A DNA stretch of 64,000 nt from Petunia secreta. Lineage: Eukaryota; Streptophyta; Magnoliopsida; Solanales; Solanaceae. A program made the translations under genes and the position numbers. Numbering within the stretch: the stretch's first letter is position 1; each line of letters starts with the position of its first letter. The notes beneath the pieces were generated by a model. The model was given only the letters and a program-made list of their open reading frames with translations, made no database searches and was not told where the DNA came from. Positions 44,783 through 56,988 of this stretch are shown one piece after another. The stretch spans positions 32,971,001 to 33,035,000 of the forward strand of contig JARKIP010000017.1 in NCBI GenBank assembly GCA_029990175.1, in the 5' to 3' direction.

Positions 44783-47700
44783 GTGAAGGAGAGGAACCAC
44801 AAATGGTACATGGACAGTGGTTGGTCAAGGCACATGACAGGACATAAGGAACTGTTCCTTTCACTCTCAGCCTTTCAAGGAGAAATTGTTTCCTTCGGTA
44901 ATGGTAAGAAAGGGGAAATCATTGGCATTGGAAAGGTAGGTAGGTCTGATTCACATAGTATAGACAATGTGTTTTTAGCAGATGGGCTGAAGCATTGCTT
45001 ATTGAGTATATCTCAATTGTGTGACAAAGGTAATAATGTTAATTTCTCATCTACTGGATGCACTGTGACTAACCAAACTTCTGGAGAGGTTATTTTGCAG
45101 GGACATAGACATGAAAACATCTACAAGGTAGACTTGTTGACACTATCTGATGGAAGCTTGAGTTGCTTAAGTGTGGTGCAAAATGATCCCCTCCTATGGC
45201 ATAAAAGACTCGGCCATGCCAGTCTTTCACAACTGAACAAACTTGTGTCCAAGGATTTGGTGATAGGTCTTCCTAACATCAAGTTTAAGGATGAAAAAGT
45301 ATATGAAGCATGTGCCAGGGGGAAGCAGGTAAAATCCTCCTTCAAACCGAAGAAACAGGTAAGTACCACTAAACCTTTAGAACTGGTCCATATGGGTTTA
45401 TGTAGACCAATGAGAACGATGAGTCGTGGAGGTAAGAAGTATGTTATCGTATTGGTGGATGATTACTCCGGATTTACATGGAATATATTTCTTGCATCTA
45501 AAGAAGATGCATTTAATGCATTTTCAATTTTAGCTAAGAAAGCTCAAAGAACTCTAGATAGTCATATTGTTGCCATTAGGTCAGATCATGGAACTGAATT
45601 TGAAAATCATATGTTTTTCAATTTTTGTAATGAAAATGGCATTAATCACAATTTTTCCTCACCTAGAACTCCGCAACAAAATGGTGTAGTGGAAAGGAAA
45701 AATAGGACTCTAGAAGAAATGACAAGGACTATGCTAATATCTAGAAATCTTCCACAGAATTTTTGGGCTGAAGCCATCAAAACTGCATGCTACATAATAA
45801 ATAGGTGTATGACAAGACCTTTAATAGAAAAAAACTCCATATGAGCTGTTTAAGGGAAGAAAAACAAATATATCTCATCTTAGGGCTTTTGGTTGCAAAT
45901 ATTTTATACACAACAATGGGAAAGATGCCTTAGGAAAATTTGATCCTAGAAGTGATGAAGGAATCTTTGTTGGATATTCTTCAAATAGTAAATATTATAG
46001 AGTTTTTAACAAGAAAACATTGAAAATTGAAGAAAGCATGCATGTTAAATTTGATGAAACTGACTGTCTTACTCAAGAACAGGTACATGAGAATGAAGAG
46101 ATTGGAATGCTGAAACATAATGAAATTGATCCACAAATGCAGCATTTGGATGGGGATACTGTGAGAAGTGAACTGCAAGGAACTGTTCCTCAGGACAGAA
46201 CTGGTAAGAGTGGCACAGAAACAGGGGGAATAAATGATTGTTCCACCTCACAAACTGGAAGTACCACCCCTCAGGAACTGTTCCTCAGCAAGGGACCTCT
46301 GATAATGAATTGATACTCAAGCCTTAGAAGTATCAAGGGTCACATCCTGTGGATCAAATAATCTCAGATAAAACTGCTGGAATACAAACTAGATCAGCAG
46401 TCAAAAATCACAATCTGTGTGCCTTAGTGCTTTCCTATCTTTTGTTGAACCCAAAAAGGTGAAAGAAGCACTGAAGGATGCAGATTGGATCAATGCTATG
46501 CAGGAAGAATTGAATCAATTCCAAAGAAAGTCAAGTTTGGCATCTGGAACCCAAGCAAAGGAACATACCATAATAGGAACAAAATGGATTTGCAGAAACA
46601 AACTTTATGAGGATGGCATGGTAACAAGAAATAAGGCTAGGTTAGTTGTTCAGGAGTATAGTCAAGAGGAGGGCATCAACTATGATGAGACTTTTGCTCC
46701 AGTTGCAAGATTGGAAGCAATAAGACTTCTCATAGCCTTTGCTACATACATAGAATTTACTCTACATCAAATGAATGTTAAGAGTGCATTTCTGAATGGT
46801 TACTTAAAAGAATAAGTGTATGTTCAGCAACCTCCAGGCTTTGAGAATGAACAGTTCCCTGAACATGTGTACAAGTTGGACAAGGCCTTGTATGGACTCA
46901 AGCAGGCACCAAGAGCATGGTATGAAAGGCTATCAAAATTTCTACTTCAGTATGGATATAAAAGAGGTAAAATTGATAGCACATTGTTTTTGAAAGAAAA
47001 AGGTAAGCATCTCTTAATTGTTCAAATTTATGTAGATGATATAATCTTTGGTGCTACTTGTGAAAATTTAAGTAAGGAATTTGCAAACTTGATGGTGAGT
47101 GAGTTTGACAGGAGCATGATGGGTGAACTCAATTTCTTTTTGGGTTTACAAATTAAGCAAACCTCAAGTGGAACTATGATCCATCAACAAAAATATGTTA
47201 AGGAATTACTTAAAAGGTTTGATATGGATAAAGCTAAGGAAATTGACACACCTATTGCCACTGCCACAAAATTGGATCTTGATGAACATGAAATATCAGT
47301 TGATCAAAAGTTGTATAGATGTATGATTGGTACTCTACTTTACCTAACTTCTAGTAGACCTGATATTGTGTTCAGTGTTGGTTTGTGTGCTAAGTTTCAG
47401 TCAGATCCTAAGGAATCTCATTTGAAAGCTGTTAAAAGAATATTTAGATATCTGAAGCGAACAGGTCCCTTAGGACTTTTGTATCCGAAAGGTGGCAGTT
47501 TTAATCTTGTTGGATATACTGATGCTGACTATGCAGGTTTCCTTGTTGATAGAAAAAGTACCTTAGGTATGGCACATTTTTTTGGTGAGTGTTTGGTCTC
47601 TTGGGGAACCAAGAAACAAGTTTCAGTGGCACTCTCCACTGCTGAGGCTGAATATGTGGCAGCTGCCTCATGTTGTTCACAGTTGTTATGGATTAAACAA

Positions 47701-47973
47701 TAATTACATAATTTTGGTGTTGATGTAGGAACTATTCCTATCTTTTGTGACAACACTAGTGCCATTAACATGACAAAAAATCCAGTGCATCACAAAAGAA
47801 CTAAACACATTGATATAAGACATCATTTCCTGAGAGATAACTACGAAAAAGGTTTGATCACCATAGCATTTTGTCCTACTGAAAAGCAAATTGCTGGCAT
47901 CTTTACAAAAGCTTCAGGAAGAGATGATTTTGAAAGAAATAGGTTGGAATTAGGGATGATTAAATTCACTTAA
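44783..47973 (+). pseudogene. Sirevirus pol (protease, integrase, RT, RNase H), broken
   Basis: The protease motif is DSGWSRHMTG (44,813). The GAG-pre-integrase block WHKRLGHASL is at about 45,199. In the integrase the first catalytic position reads HMGLCRPM (Gly for the expected Asp), with RSDHGTEF and GVVERKNRTL intact. A one-base gain in an A-run near 45,837 shifts the frame, and a second shift lies near 46,310. RT runs from about 46,417 with a TAA at 46,813 and the active site QIYVDDIIFG near 47,030. RNase H has GYTDADYAG (about 47,512) and, after a TAA at 47,701, CDNTSAI. The last stop is at 47,971. The product would be the replication polyprotein. This copy is inactive. Confidence 0.9.
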
Positions 47974-48470
47974 ATTCATCAATAGTTTACTTCATAATTG
48001 GCTAGAAAATTGCACATAAAATGAATTTTATTCAAGTCAATTTGAAATTTTCAGTCCAGCTTAATACTTCATTGTATACTCTTATGCCATAATTTTTTTT
48101 TAGAGTTGCTAAAATTGAATGATGTTACCCTTATGCTCTTAGAATTTTAGATTGAACAAAAGTGTTTCAAATTGGAAGGACACTGATTTTTCGTGTTAAA
48201 ATCAGGTATGTACTCCTTATTGTTCATTTATCTTATAAAATTAAGGCTATAGGTAACTTGTAATTAGGATAAATCCCACTAGGAATCCTAATCATATCCA
48301 AACTGCATAAGAGTCCCATCGGAGAAACAGTTCCCATTCTGAAAAGGTAACTTAAAAGTCTAACGGCTCATTTTTTCCGGGAGACTCCCAAGAGTCCAGT
48401 AACGGCTGCATGTCTTTCAATGAGGTAATTGTGATCGTTTAACACTCAACCTCCACTACCTATTTCATTC
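47974..48470 (+). other. Spacer between pol and the envelope-like ORF
   Basis: No frame is present. The 3' part carries promoter-like sequence (see the TATA entry). Confidence 0.6.
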
Positions 48471-48478
48471 TATAAATA
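48471..48478 (+). promoter_or_regulatory. Internal TATA box upstream of the envelope-like ORF
   Basis: TATAAATA followed by CACTCTTTCTTCC lies 98 bp before the ATG at 48,576. Spacing and the pyrimidine-rich downstream sequence look like a plant core promoter inside the element. Confidence 0.4.
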
Positions 48479-48575
48479 CACTCTTTCTTCCTATTATTCT
48501 TTCACTTTGTTTTACAATTGCACTCTCAAAATTTCAGAAAGAATAATCACATATCTCCTAAATCGTATTGCAAGA

Positions 48576-50540
48576 ATGTCTCTTTCTCCTGAAAATTCTT
48601 CATATGCACCTACTTCTGATCAACCACAAAATCTCAACCCTCCTTCACCCATGGACACCACAGACCCAAACCCTGAAATTCCTAAAACAATCCCAGAAGT
48701 ACCTGAAGCTGAAATTTAGGTGGAAGGACCAGTTCCCACGGCTGAATCAATTGTTGAACAGGTTGAGGACTTGTCAAGGACAACGATCATTTATCAATAT
48801 CAGGTAAATTTTGCCTATCCCTTAAACGTAGTTGAGGATGAAGGGGAGAATGAAGAGGGGTCTGAAGTTGCTCCTGAGGGGGAAGGGGAAACTGTAAAAA
48901 GGTTGGAACCACCCATGCATGAATCCTCTGGGTCTCCTGAGGTTGATTTTCGAGCACCCATGGAAGATGTGATAAATATTGAGGAAGCCTTGAGTGATAG
49001 TGATAGACCTCTTATTGATTTGATCAATATTAGGAGTTTAAAAAGAAAACTTGCTAGGAAGGGACCCATAGATGACTAAGTGTCTGCTGAGATTGCTGCT
49101 AAGTTAAAGAAAATCAGTGATAGTTACAAGCCAGGGATTAAGAAGAAAGGTGAAAGTTCCTCCAAGGCAAAATGACCTGTTCCTTCTGTCTCAACTCCTG
49201 CTTCTGGGGTTAGGAGGACAAGGAGTGCTGCCAAAGCTGCTGATGAGAACTTAGCTGCTGCTCTAGAAAGAAGCAGAAAAGGGAAGGGGAAACAGGTTGC
49301 TGACCCTATTAAGGAGGAAGAAGTTGAGGTGATAAAGAAGGATGTTGTTGGTGATGAAGATGATGAGATGGAAGATGTTGAGGAGGTTGTGCCTCAGTCT
49401 AAGAAAAGAAAAGTTTCACAGAGGCGTGTGACTAGGAGCTTTGTGAAAGCTGCAGCAGAAAAGTCTTCTAAGAGGACCAGGTCCTCCAAAAGGACTTTGG
49501 TGGATGAAAGTTCTGCCGATGATAGTGACAGTGATGAATCATTTGCTGGTGATGATAGTGAGAGTGAGGATGAGGGAGAAGAAGTATTACACTGTGTTCA
49601 TGATGACATGTTGACTAGGAAAGTGTTGAAAGGGAGAGTGCTCTCTGATGTGGGAGAAGAAGGTATGTTGTGGTTGCTGCAGAAATTGCAAGTTCAGGGC
49701 TGGAGGGACATGGTCCTTCAGATTTCTGGAAGGTGTGCAAAGGGGATGGTGCAGGAGTTCTACAAGAACTTCTCTATCAAGGATGACAGGATTACCACCT
49801 CTGTCCATGACAATGTGATTACTTTTGACACTAGGGAACTTGGTGAACTGTTGGGGATTCCATTTGTTGGATATGACAGCTATGTCAAGAAAGTATGGCC
49901 TGACTTAACAAACTTGCCTAATTGATTGGAAATTACAAGGAAGTTTGCTGAGAATGAAGGGGAAGAAAAACCAAGAGCTGTACAGAAAAGTGAGATGCAT
50001 CCTCAGCACCAAGTGTTATTCGAGTTTGTGAACAAGATTGTGATGCCAAGGTAAGAAAAATGAGGGATTGCCAGTTTCATGGACCTGGTCCTTATGGAAC
50101 TGCTTGACACTGATAAGCAGATCAATTGGCCCAGGTTTATAATCCATTTGATCAAAAGGGTTATAGCTCGGAAGAGGAAGCACTCTTTGCCCTTTGGTTT
50201 CATCTTGACTGACTTGTTTGCAAAGTTAAAGATTCCTTTGGAGGGGGTAGTAAAGGCTACCAAAAAGGAGAAGTTTGGATGTGCTACATTGATCAGCTGT
50301 GACTTGACTGTTCAAGCTGATCCTCCACAGGCTGGTGTTGGTAGACAGCCTTTGAACAACAAGGTGAGGGCACTGAGGCAACAGGTTGCCATATAAGCTG
50401 CTGAAATAGCAAGGTTGGAGGAGGAGAAGAATTACTGGAAGGTAGAGGCTACAAAGGCAAAGGAGACTAATGAGGGAATGCTCAAACAGATGTTTGAGTT
50501 GCTAAACAATTCTCAGGGACCTGGTCCTTCCACATCCTGA
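48576..50540 (+). pseudogene. Envelope-like / extra ORF of the Sirevirus
   Basis: One reading frame runs from ATG 48,576 to TGA 50,538 (about 654 codons), broken only by in-frame stops (48,717, 49,077, about 49,173, about 49,923, 50,052, 50,061 and 50,394). I see no frameshift. The N-terminus is Pro/Ser-rich. A long acidic and basic stretch follows (KRTRSSKRTLVDESS, DDSDSDESFAGDDSESEDEG). Then comes a globular region (GWRDMVLQISGRCAKGMVQE, VITFDTRELGELLGIPF, INWPRFIIHLIKRVIARKRK) similar to the putative plant transposon protein domain often found downstream of Sirevirus pol. A C-terminal coiled coil (EIARLEEEKNYWKVEATKAK) ends the frame. Its role in the family is unknown. No signal peptide or clear membrane segment is visible. 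Confidence 0.75.
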
Positions 50541-50970
50541 TCACCTTAGCCATAAGCCATCTTTTGTCCAGTGGGATTTAGACTAGTTATAGTACCTTAG
50601 TCGTTTCCTTTTCTAGTTTTTGAATAATTCTGTAGTACTTGCTTGTATCCCCTGGTTTAACCTTTTGTTAATGATGACTTGTCTTCGATGGCTAATATCA
50701 TTGTTCTGCAGTTGCTTTAATCTGAATTGTGTTTGCATTTTGAGTTGCCTCACTGGCCATGTGCTGATTATTCTACACTTGAGTTATATTTTCATGCAAC
50801 CTTTTCAATGATGCCAAAAGGGAGAAGAGTAAGTCTGATTTTGCGTGAACTTATACCTAATTGAAAATCTGATCTTTAATGATAAATAAGTCTCTACTGA
50901 TTGCTTTTGAGCTTTAAGTTGTACTTCAGGCCATTAAGGATATGCAGCTATGCTTATGAATTTGTCATCA
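50541..50970 (+). other. 3' untranslated region of the Sirevirus
   Basis: T-rich, with no frame of note. It leads into the purine tract. Confidence 0.6.
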
Positions 50971-50986
50971 TAAAAAAGGGGGAAAA
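50971..50986 (+). other. Polypurine tract of the Sirevirus
   Basis: AAAAAAGGGGGAAAA directly precedes the 3' LTR. Confidence 0.85.
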
Positions 50987-51794
50987 TGTTAGCTTGGATA
51001 AGCTTGGAGTTTTAACTAATGATTAAGGAACGGATTCAAAGGACCTGTTCCTTTGAATCACTGCAGCTAAATAGATAATTCATGCAAAATCATTTAAGCT
51101 GAGATATTGTTAATTATCCTTAGACTAATGTTTATCTTGATAATTAGGTCTAAACGTGATATGAAAAGATTGCATAAATAATGGATAAGAGCTAAAAGAT
51201 CCGGATGCTTAAAGTGAAGAGTTCAATTAGGACTCAAACTTTTGGGAGCTTTGGAGTTCTAATTGCTCAAAACTTCTTGGTTGCTGAAGCTATAAAACGA
51301 GGAGCATATCAGCCATTGAAGTATGCACAAATACAGAGAGAATCGAGCAAAGCATTAAAAGAGTCATTATCTTATTTGTGTAATCAGTAAGCTACAGGGA
51401 ACTAAGTAAGAACCTGTTACTTAGATTGAGTCTTGTAAAAGTTCCTTCTTAGTTCAACTGTAGTAGGTATTATCGAGTTGTATCTTTTCAGTTCAAGTCG
51501 AGTACTTGACGAAGCTTCACTGATCGTGAAAGAGGTCACTAAAGGATTAGAGTTAGTCCTAGGTTAGTAAGAAGGTAGTCTTGTAACCAAGTGAGTCCTT
51601 TTACATAGTGAAGTTGAAATCCTACTTAGAAGAGTAGGTCGTGGTTTTTTGATCCCGAGTTCAAGGGGTTTTTCCATGCTAATATTGGGTGTTCATTTAC
51701 TTACAGTTTTAATTCCGCATATAATATAGTAAAGGAACACATTTAAAGGAACTGGTCCTTAAAACAGTAAAGTGGTGTATCTTGGGAAATAACA
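50987..51794 (+). repeat. 3' LTR of the Sirevirus
   Basis: It starts TGTTAGCTTGGATAAGC and ends GGGAAATAACA. The 27-bp palindrome recurs at 51,033-51,059 with one change in the centre. Confidence 0.93.
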
Positions 51795-51799
51795 GTTTG
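51795..51799. repeat. Target-site duplication GTTTG (right)
   Basis: Matches 42,084-42,088. Confidence 0.9.
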
Positions 51800-53040
51800 C
51801 TATATACAGTAGATGAGTATCAACTTTGATAGTAATTCCATAACGAAACCCATAAATTAAAGTTGTACATGAGACCTTTAACATTGCAATTTTCCCAAAA
51901 AGCAAGCATGGCCTAAAATCTACTCGAAATTAGTGTGTGCACAACCTCCACATGGATATAACAGGAAATTATGAAATAGATCAAAAAGTTCGCAACCACA
52001 AACTATAATAATGGTTGGCTCACAACTACTAAGATGAAGAGTCTCATCTGCTAGTCCCACTGCCAACTTGTTCCTGAAGACAAATCCCCGCGGACTTAAA
52101 ATAAAAGTAAAGAAAGAAAACAACAACGAAGCTAGAGTGAATCGAAAGAACTCCATAAATGGGTTAGTTGGCTAACCCAATAGGGGAAACAGATTGGCTC
52201 CATAAAATGAAATAACAATGGACAATCATTAATAAAATCTAGTACATATATTTGAAATCCGAAATTTACTTTCTTCTTTGTTAGAACTAGATACCCCGAA
52301 TCAGATATCAAACCAAGTTTACAGAATAACTTTTTTCGTGAAAAACAAAACCCTCAAACCATGGATTAAAGCATGTATACAACAAAATCATATAGGAAAC
52401 AGCTATGTCAACGATGAGTATGTGTATGATAAATACATGTATGATATTATGCATCATGAATACAATACAACTGGCCAACTTCCGTGTGCACATTGTCATT
52501 GGGCATACCAAGACCAGTGACTCTAGAGGGAATTACCGACACTAGGATTTTTATTAAGAGGTATCAAAATATAAACAAGTAAAGATACGAAAAAATTAAG
52601 AGGACTCAACATATTACACACACACACACACACACACACATTATACAGTATTAATTTTTGGCGAAGATGTATCAGCTTACCCCTTGACTATGGGTAGGTC
52701 GCCATTGCTATATAGGTAAGCATTTCACACGCAATACAATATCCAACCCATAGGTCCAACTGGGTGTGGATTCTACAATGCAACCATAAAGCAGTAAAAC
52801 ATATCTGGCACATTGCCCAACTGGGCACAAACTCCTCAATGCATCGAAACCCACTGACATTCTTGTCCAGAATACTCATCTAGTTTGGAAAATTCAAAAC
52901 ATGATCATAATATCCTCATAATGCATTAAATGCCGAATTAAAAACATTCACATATTTAACAGCTAAGAAATATAATATTTTTCAAGTATCTAACAAAAAT
53001 CACAACAAACGGGTATGATCAATTATACCTAGTGTACATA
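51800..53040 (+). other. MADS pseudogene intron 1, segment after the Sirevirus
   Basis: AT-rich. It holds a (CA)n run (about 52,616-52,640). A minus-strand 78-codon ORF (51,920-52,156) starts with a hydrophobic stretch and is listed under findings. Nothing else was recognised. Confidence 0.5.
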
Positions 53041-53725
53041 TAAGAATAGAATAACAATAGCAACAACAACAACAATAGCACCAACAGCAGCAACAACAAC
53101 AACAATAACAATAACATACTCAGTATATATAATTCCACGAGTGGCTTCTGAGGAGGATGAGTTGTACGCATACCTAACCCCTACATCGAATTAAGTAGAG
53201 AGGTTGTTTCCGATAAATCCTCAGCTCAAGAAGACTATTTTTGAAAATATGGAAAAGGACATGAAAGAAATTACATGAATAGAATGCAAAGATAGGAAAC
53301 CAAGGTAAAAGGGTCATAAAACTATTAAAAGCTAACTAGGAGAAATGAAAAAACATAACTAATAAAGCATATAAGGCTCTCTAAACCTTACAGTCTAGCC
53401 ATGTCACCTCATGAAGGATCGGAATGCTCGGCTTCCTTCTAAACTTCTACCCTAATCTTAGACCTCCATGCTACTCTATCTAGGTTCAAGTCCTTGATAT
53501 TCTGAAGCTGGACCAGGTCCTGTCTAATCACCTCGCCCCATTTATTCCTCGATCTACCTCTACCACTCTGTAGATCCAACACTACCAACCTCTTGCACCT
53601 CCTTACTGGAGAATCCGTGCTCCTCCTTTTAACATGCACAAACCATCGCAGCCTCGCTTCCCACATCTTGTCCACCACTGAGGCGAATCCCACTTTGTCA
53701 TGTATAACTTCGTTCCTAATCATGT
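53041..53725 (-). mobile_element. 3' fragment of an RTE/L1-type LINE
   Basis: Minus-strand frame 53,725-53,439 encodes the C-terminal tail of a LINE reverse transcriptase: RNEVIHDKVGFASVVDKMWE, ARLRWFVHVKRRSTDSPVRR, then GRGRSRNKWGEVIRQDL. It is followed on the same strand by CTGAGGATTTATCGGAAACA, ACCTCTCTAC and TATACTGAGTATG, then (TTG/TTA)-rich tail sequence ending near 53,041. This is the standard RTE 3' end also used by Solanaceae SINEs. The element is 5'-truncated and dead. Confidence 0.75.
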
Positions 53726-55654
53726 CTTTCTTAGTATATACAAACAAATATATACAAAAACTCCTATTGTGAAAGAATTCCACAAAGAAGAGGGATAGAA
53801 TCGCCTACCTTGATCCGTAGATAGGCGCTCTACTCCATGATAAATTTTCCTTGACAAACTTCCTCTAAATGCGATCGCTCTATACAAAAGAACATACCAT
53901 TTAATCAATTAAAGCTAATGGTTTAATTTTCCTCTATTTTAGACAAACTAGGTTGAAAAGTCAACCCAAAAGTCATCCTTAGTCCCACATACACGAGTCT
54001 CGAGATAAGTTATATTTTTGAGATGATAACATAAGTAGCCATAACCTCTATTAGCCTTACATCTAATTAGCCATCATAATAAATCAACAAATGCTAGCCA
54101 TTCAACGATAATCCAAAATAAAAGATAACCTGATTATAAGTTGTTCTTTTCCTAAAAAATAGCATAATTTACATTTAATAATTTATGTCTTATAAAATGA
54201 TCGAACTAAGGAGTTGAACTCCCACCTCAAAACAAGGAGGTAATCTATATAATATTCAATTGATAAAAGTAATGTATGGTATATATAAATATAAATTAGA
54301 TATTTGTGTTATATGCATATAAGTGCAATACATATATGACATAGATTGAATATGCACAATGTATTCATATTAGGCAGTTCTTAATATACAAAGAATATGA
54401 CAACTTAAAGTAGAATTATGCATAAAAGATGCATAATTACAGACATATATGCAAAGAATATGCATAAATATATATTGCGCATAGAATATGTATAATTATT
54501 AAACAATTTGAAGTATAAATTATGTCCTTGATATACAATGGATATAACCAATATATTCATGAAAAGTAACCTTAGAGTTTTTAAAAAAGAGTGACCCGAG
54601 AGATATAGAGAAAATCTCGTAATTGAAACATAGTAGGAGTACTAAATATCCCTAAATCATAAGCAAATATAACTGATTCTTATCTCTAACTTATTAGGCT
54701 AAATGTTGTTAGCCACATTTACTAAATGTCTAGATTCTATAATAAAGTAAAAATGAGTTTATTTAATGTTAAACAATCATATGAGTGTTCATGTGGAACC
54801 ATAACGCTATGAGTCCAAAAGTACGGCCTACTTTCCAATTATAACTCTTTTGTGTTTTTAACCAAAAAAAAAAAAAAAAAACCCCCGCCATCTCATAAGT
54901 AGCACCCACATTAGGTCAGTCTCAAAATTCGATTGCAGCTTCAAACTTATACTACTATTTGGCTATGAGGTCATACATACAAAAATCGAGTCAATCGGAC
55001 TCCCATGTCATCCCCAAATCCCTCTTTTTCCTCTTTTAAGTTCATATTCAAAACACTAATTGAAATACTTAGAACTCATATTTTAACGAATAAAATTTGA
55101 CTAATTTTAATATGAAAATTCATAAGTGATGGAAATTAACATTTAAGAGGGTGGAGTCTTAGTCTAATCTTTACAAGAAAACTCAATTTCAAGTTAGGAT
55201 TTTGATTCAACATTCAATCTTTCATTTTACAGATTAAGGCATGAAATCTAACTAAGAATCATGTTATCCAACCATAAAAAGGATGCTTAATCTCTTATCT
55301 CAATCACCAAACATGAATCCTAATATTTCTTCATGATTCTCGTACTCTCCAAGTCTCAAAAGTGTGAAGAAAATTACCCAAATTTCATAATACCTGAATT
55401 TATAGTTGCAGCTGCACGCAAGCAAAATAGCCTGCTGCACCAAACAAAGTTGTGGGTGGAGCTTTGTGGTAGGCTATTTCGGTCTGCTGCACCAGCAGTA
55501 AAAGCCAACCTTAAAAGTATTTTTTCAGGTTACGAAGCACCTCAAACTATCTCAGAATTCTATAAATCGGACTTGATGAGACAGATGGTGTCTTCAAATT
55601 TTCCAACATCAAATACTTATGTAAGAGTGTCGATTCCTAATTATCAAAAACTAA
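53726..55654 (+). other. MADS pseudogene intron 1, AT-rich
   Basis: AT-rich sequence with TATGCATA-type repeats (54,290-54,545) and an 18-A tract (about 54,863). The ORF at 55,333-55,659 has no recognised domain. Confidence 0.45.
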
Positions 55655-56000
55655 CTTAAAACCAAATTGTGCGTCAAAGGACGAAACTAACCAAATTGAC
55701 TCAAAATTCAACTTCGAAAGTTCTTATAGCTCGTAAGTGATTATACAAAGCTAACAGAATTAATGAACTCCCAAATAAAGAACGTTTGTCCAAAACAGTG
55801 CATCAAGTTAATAATAAGATAATCTTAAAACCAAATTGTGCACCAAAGGACGAAACTAACCAAACTGACTCAGAATTCAACTTCAGAAGTTCTTATAGCT
55901 CGTAAGTGATTATACAACGCTAACGAAATTAATGAACTCCCAAATGAAGAACGTTTATCCAAAACAATGCATCACGTTAATAATTATTTAAATGTTGAAC
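55655..56000 (+). repeat. 169-bp tandem duplication
   Basis: CTTAAAACCAAATTGTG starts at 55,655 and again at 55,824. The two copies remain about 90% alike over the unit (GGACGAAACTAACCAAAYTG, GTTCTTATAGCTCGTAAGTG). A third, strongly diverged copy may follow to about 56,070. Confidence 0.8.
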
Positions 56001-56913
56001 AAGAAAACAAATTGTGTTCCAAAATCTATCAAATTGCTTCAGAATCTAACCAAACTTTGCATACACCTCTTAAATTATTTATAAGACCTATACTTAGGCT
56101 CAGTTGACTGAACCGGCTTCTACCATGCGAAACAATAGTTTCAATTCAAAATTTGCATTAAAGAACTCATAAGCTAAAAATGATCAAACGATTTTCGAAT
56201 TTAATTTCGATTGCATCTATATATCCCAAATGACGTTTACCTACTGAAACTAATAGTCTATCATTCAGAGTTTGTGCATTACAAAACTATCCAAACGAAG
56301 TCTGATTGACTTCAAATTTTATGAACAACTTATATTCGACAACTCGAAGCTTTTGAAATTATGATACGCAAAACGGTGCTCAGTTTCTCGAAATGACTGA
56401 TTAGGGTTGTTTAAGTATTCTAGATATGAGTCTCAGAAACTTAGTACTTGTTCACACAGTGCTAATTTACAGTAAATCATAATTAATAAATAATCATGGG
56501 TAAATGATACATTGAGTTATAAACATCATACAGAATTACTATATTTCTTCAACTATAGTAGTTTTGAGTAAAAGACATATGCAATATTATGTATATTCAT
56601 TAATTTGGTATAAATATCGAGCGTGAGTATATTTTTTCTAATATGCATACCAAAAAAATTGACCATTCCAGAAAGTATAATTTCAATGAGTGTTTGCTCC
56701 ATATAAGCGTGAGGGTTTAACATTATAAGATGCTCGGGAAAGGAAGGAAAGAAAGATCAATGATGTTGTTAATTAATATTTGCCATAGTGTTCTACGTCT
56801 TATTCTCTCTTTGTTATAATTTTGTAACTTTAAACTGCTATGTCAATACATAGAGACAATGCAACTATATTAACTGACTTTTTATTTTTATTTTTCTTCT
56901 TTCAATATACCAG

Positions 56914-56988
56914 TATAAAATCAATTGTAGAACGATACAACAAAACAAAAGATGATCATCAGCAAGTTCACAACCCAATATCAGAACT
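56914..56988 (+). pseudogene. MADS pseudogene exon 2 (I region)
   Basis: After TATACCAG the frame reads SIKSIVERYNKTKDDHQQVH, exactly the start of the intervening region of MIKC MADS proteins. The split Ser codon pairs with exon 1b. The GT at 56,989 is a candidate donor, a few bases earlier than usual. Confidence 0.8.

Larger units (their letters stand above)
42089..51794 (+). mobile_element. Ty1/copia Sirevirus-type retrotransposon with envelope-like extra ORF
   Basis: The element is 9,706 bp, with LTRs of 811 and 808 bp that differ at roughly 25-30 positions (about 3%). It has an exact TSD GTTTG, an initiator-Met-type PBS and a purine tract. Gag is long with two CCHC knuckles, followed by protease, integrase, RT and RNase H in copia order. 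A 2-kb extra ORF lies between pol and the 3' LTR. That arrangement is the hallmark of the Sirevirus lineage. All frames are broken. Confidence 0.93.
34792..56988 (+). pseudogene. MADS-box (MIKC-type) gene broken by retrotransposon insertion
   Basis: Three pieces join in frame. Exon 1a, 34,792-34,832, reads MGRGKVVIRRIDN. Exon 1b, 40,840-40,977, reads on through SKRVNGLLKKAKELAIF and GLIIFCSTGKHYEF and ends AAG|GTAATG. Exon 2, 56,914-56,988, follows a CAG acceptor and reads SIKSIVERYNKTKDDHQQ. Between 1a and 1b sits a 6-kb gag-only LTR element with the target duplication AACAC inside the exon. Removing it and one AACAC restores a 179-nt exon, one codon short of common MADS first exons. The exon 2 start completes the split Ser codon. 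The MADS and early I-region wording is closest, by eye, to the AGL17/ANR1 clade. Conserved DNA-contact residues are already altered (SSQ for SRQ, SKRVNG for SKRRNG). No K-box exon was seen before the Helitron at 57,820. Confidence 0.85.

Noticed and set aside
55333..55659. 108-codon plus-strand ORF upstream of the 169-bp duplication
   Set aside because: No domain and not a MADS exon. The frame ends in repeat sequence.
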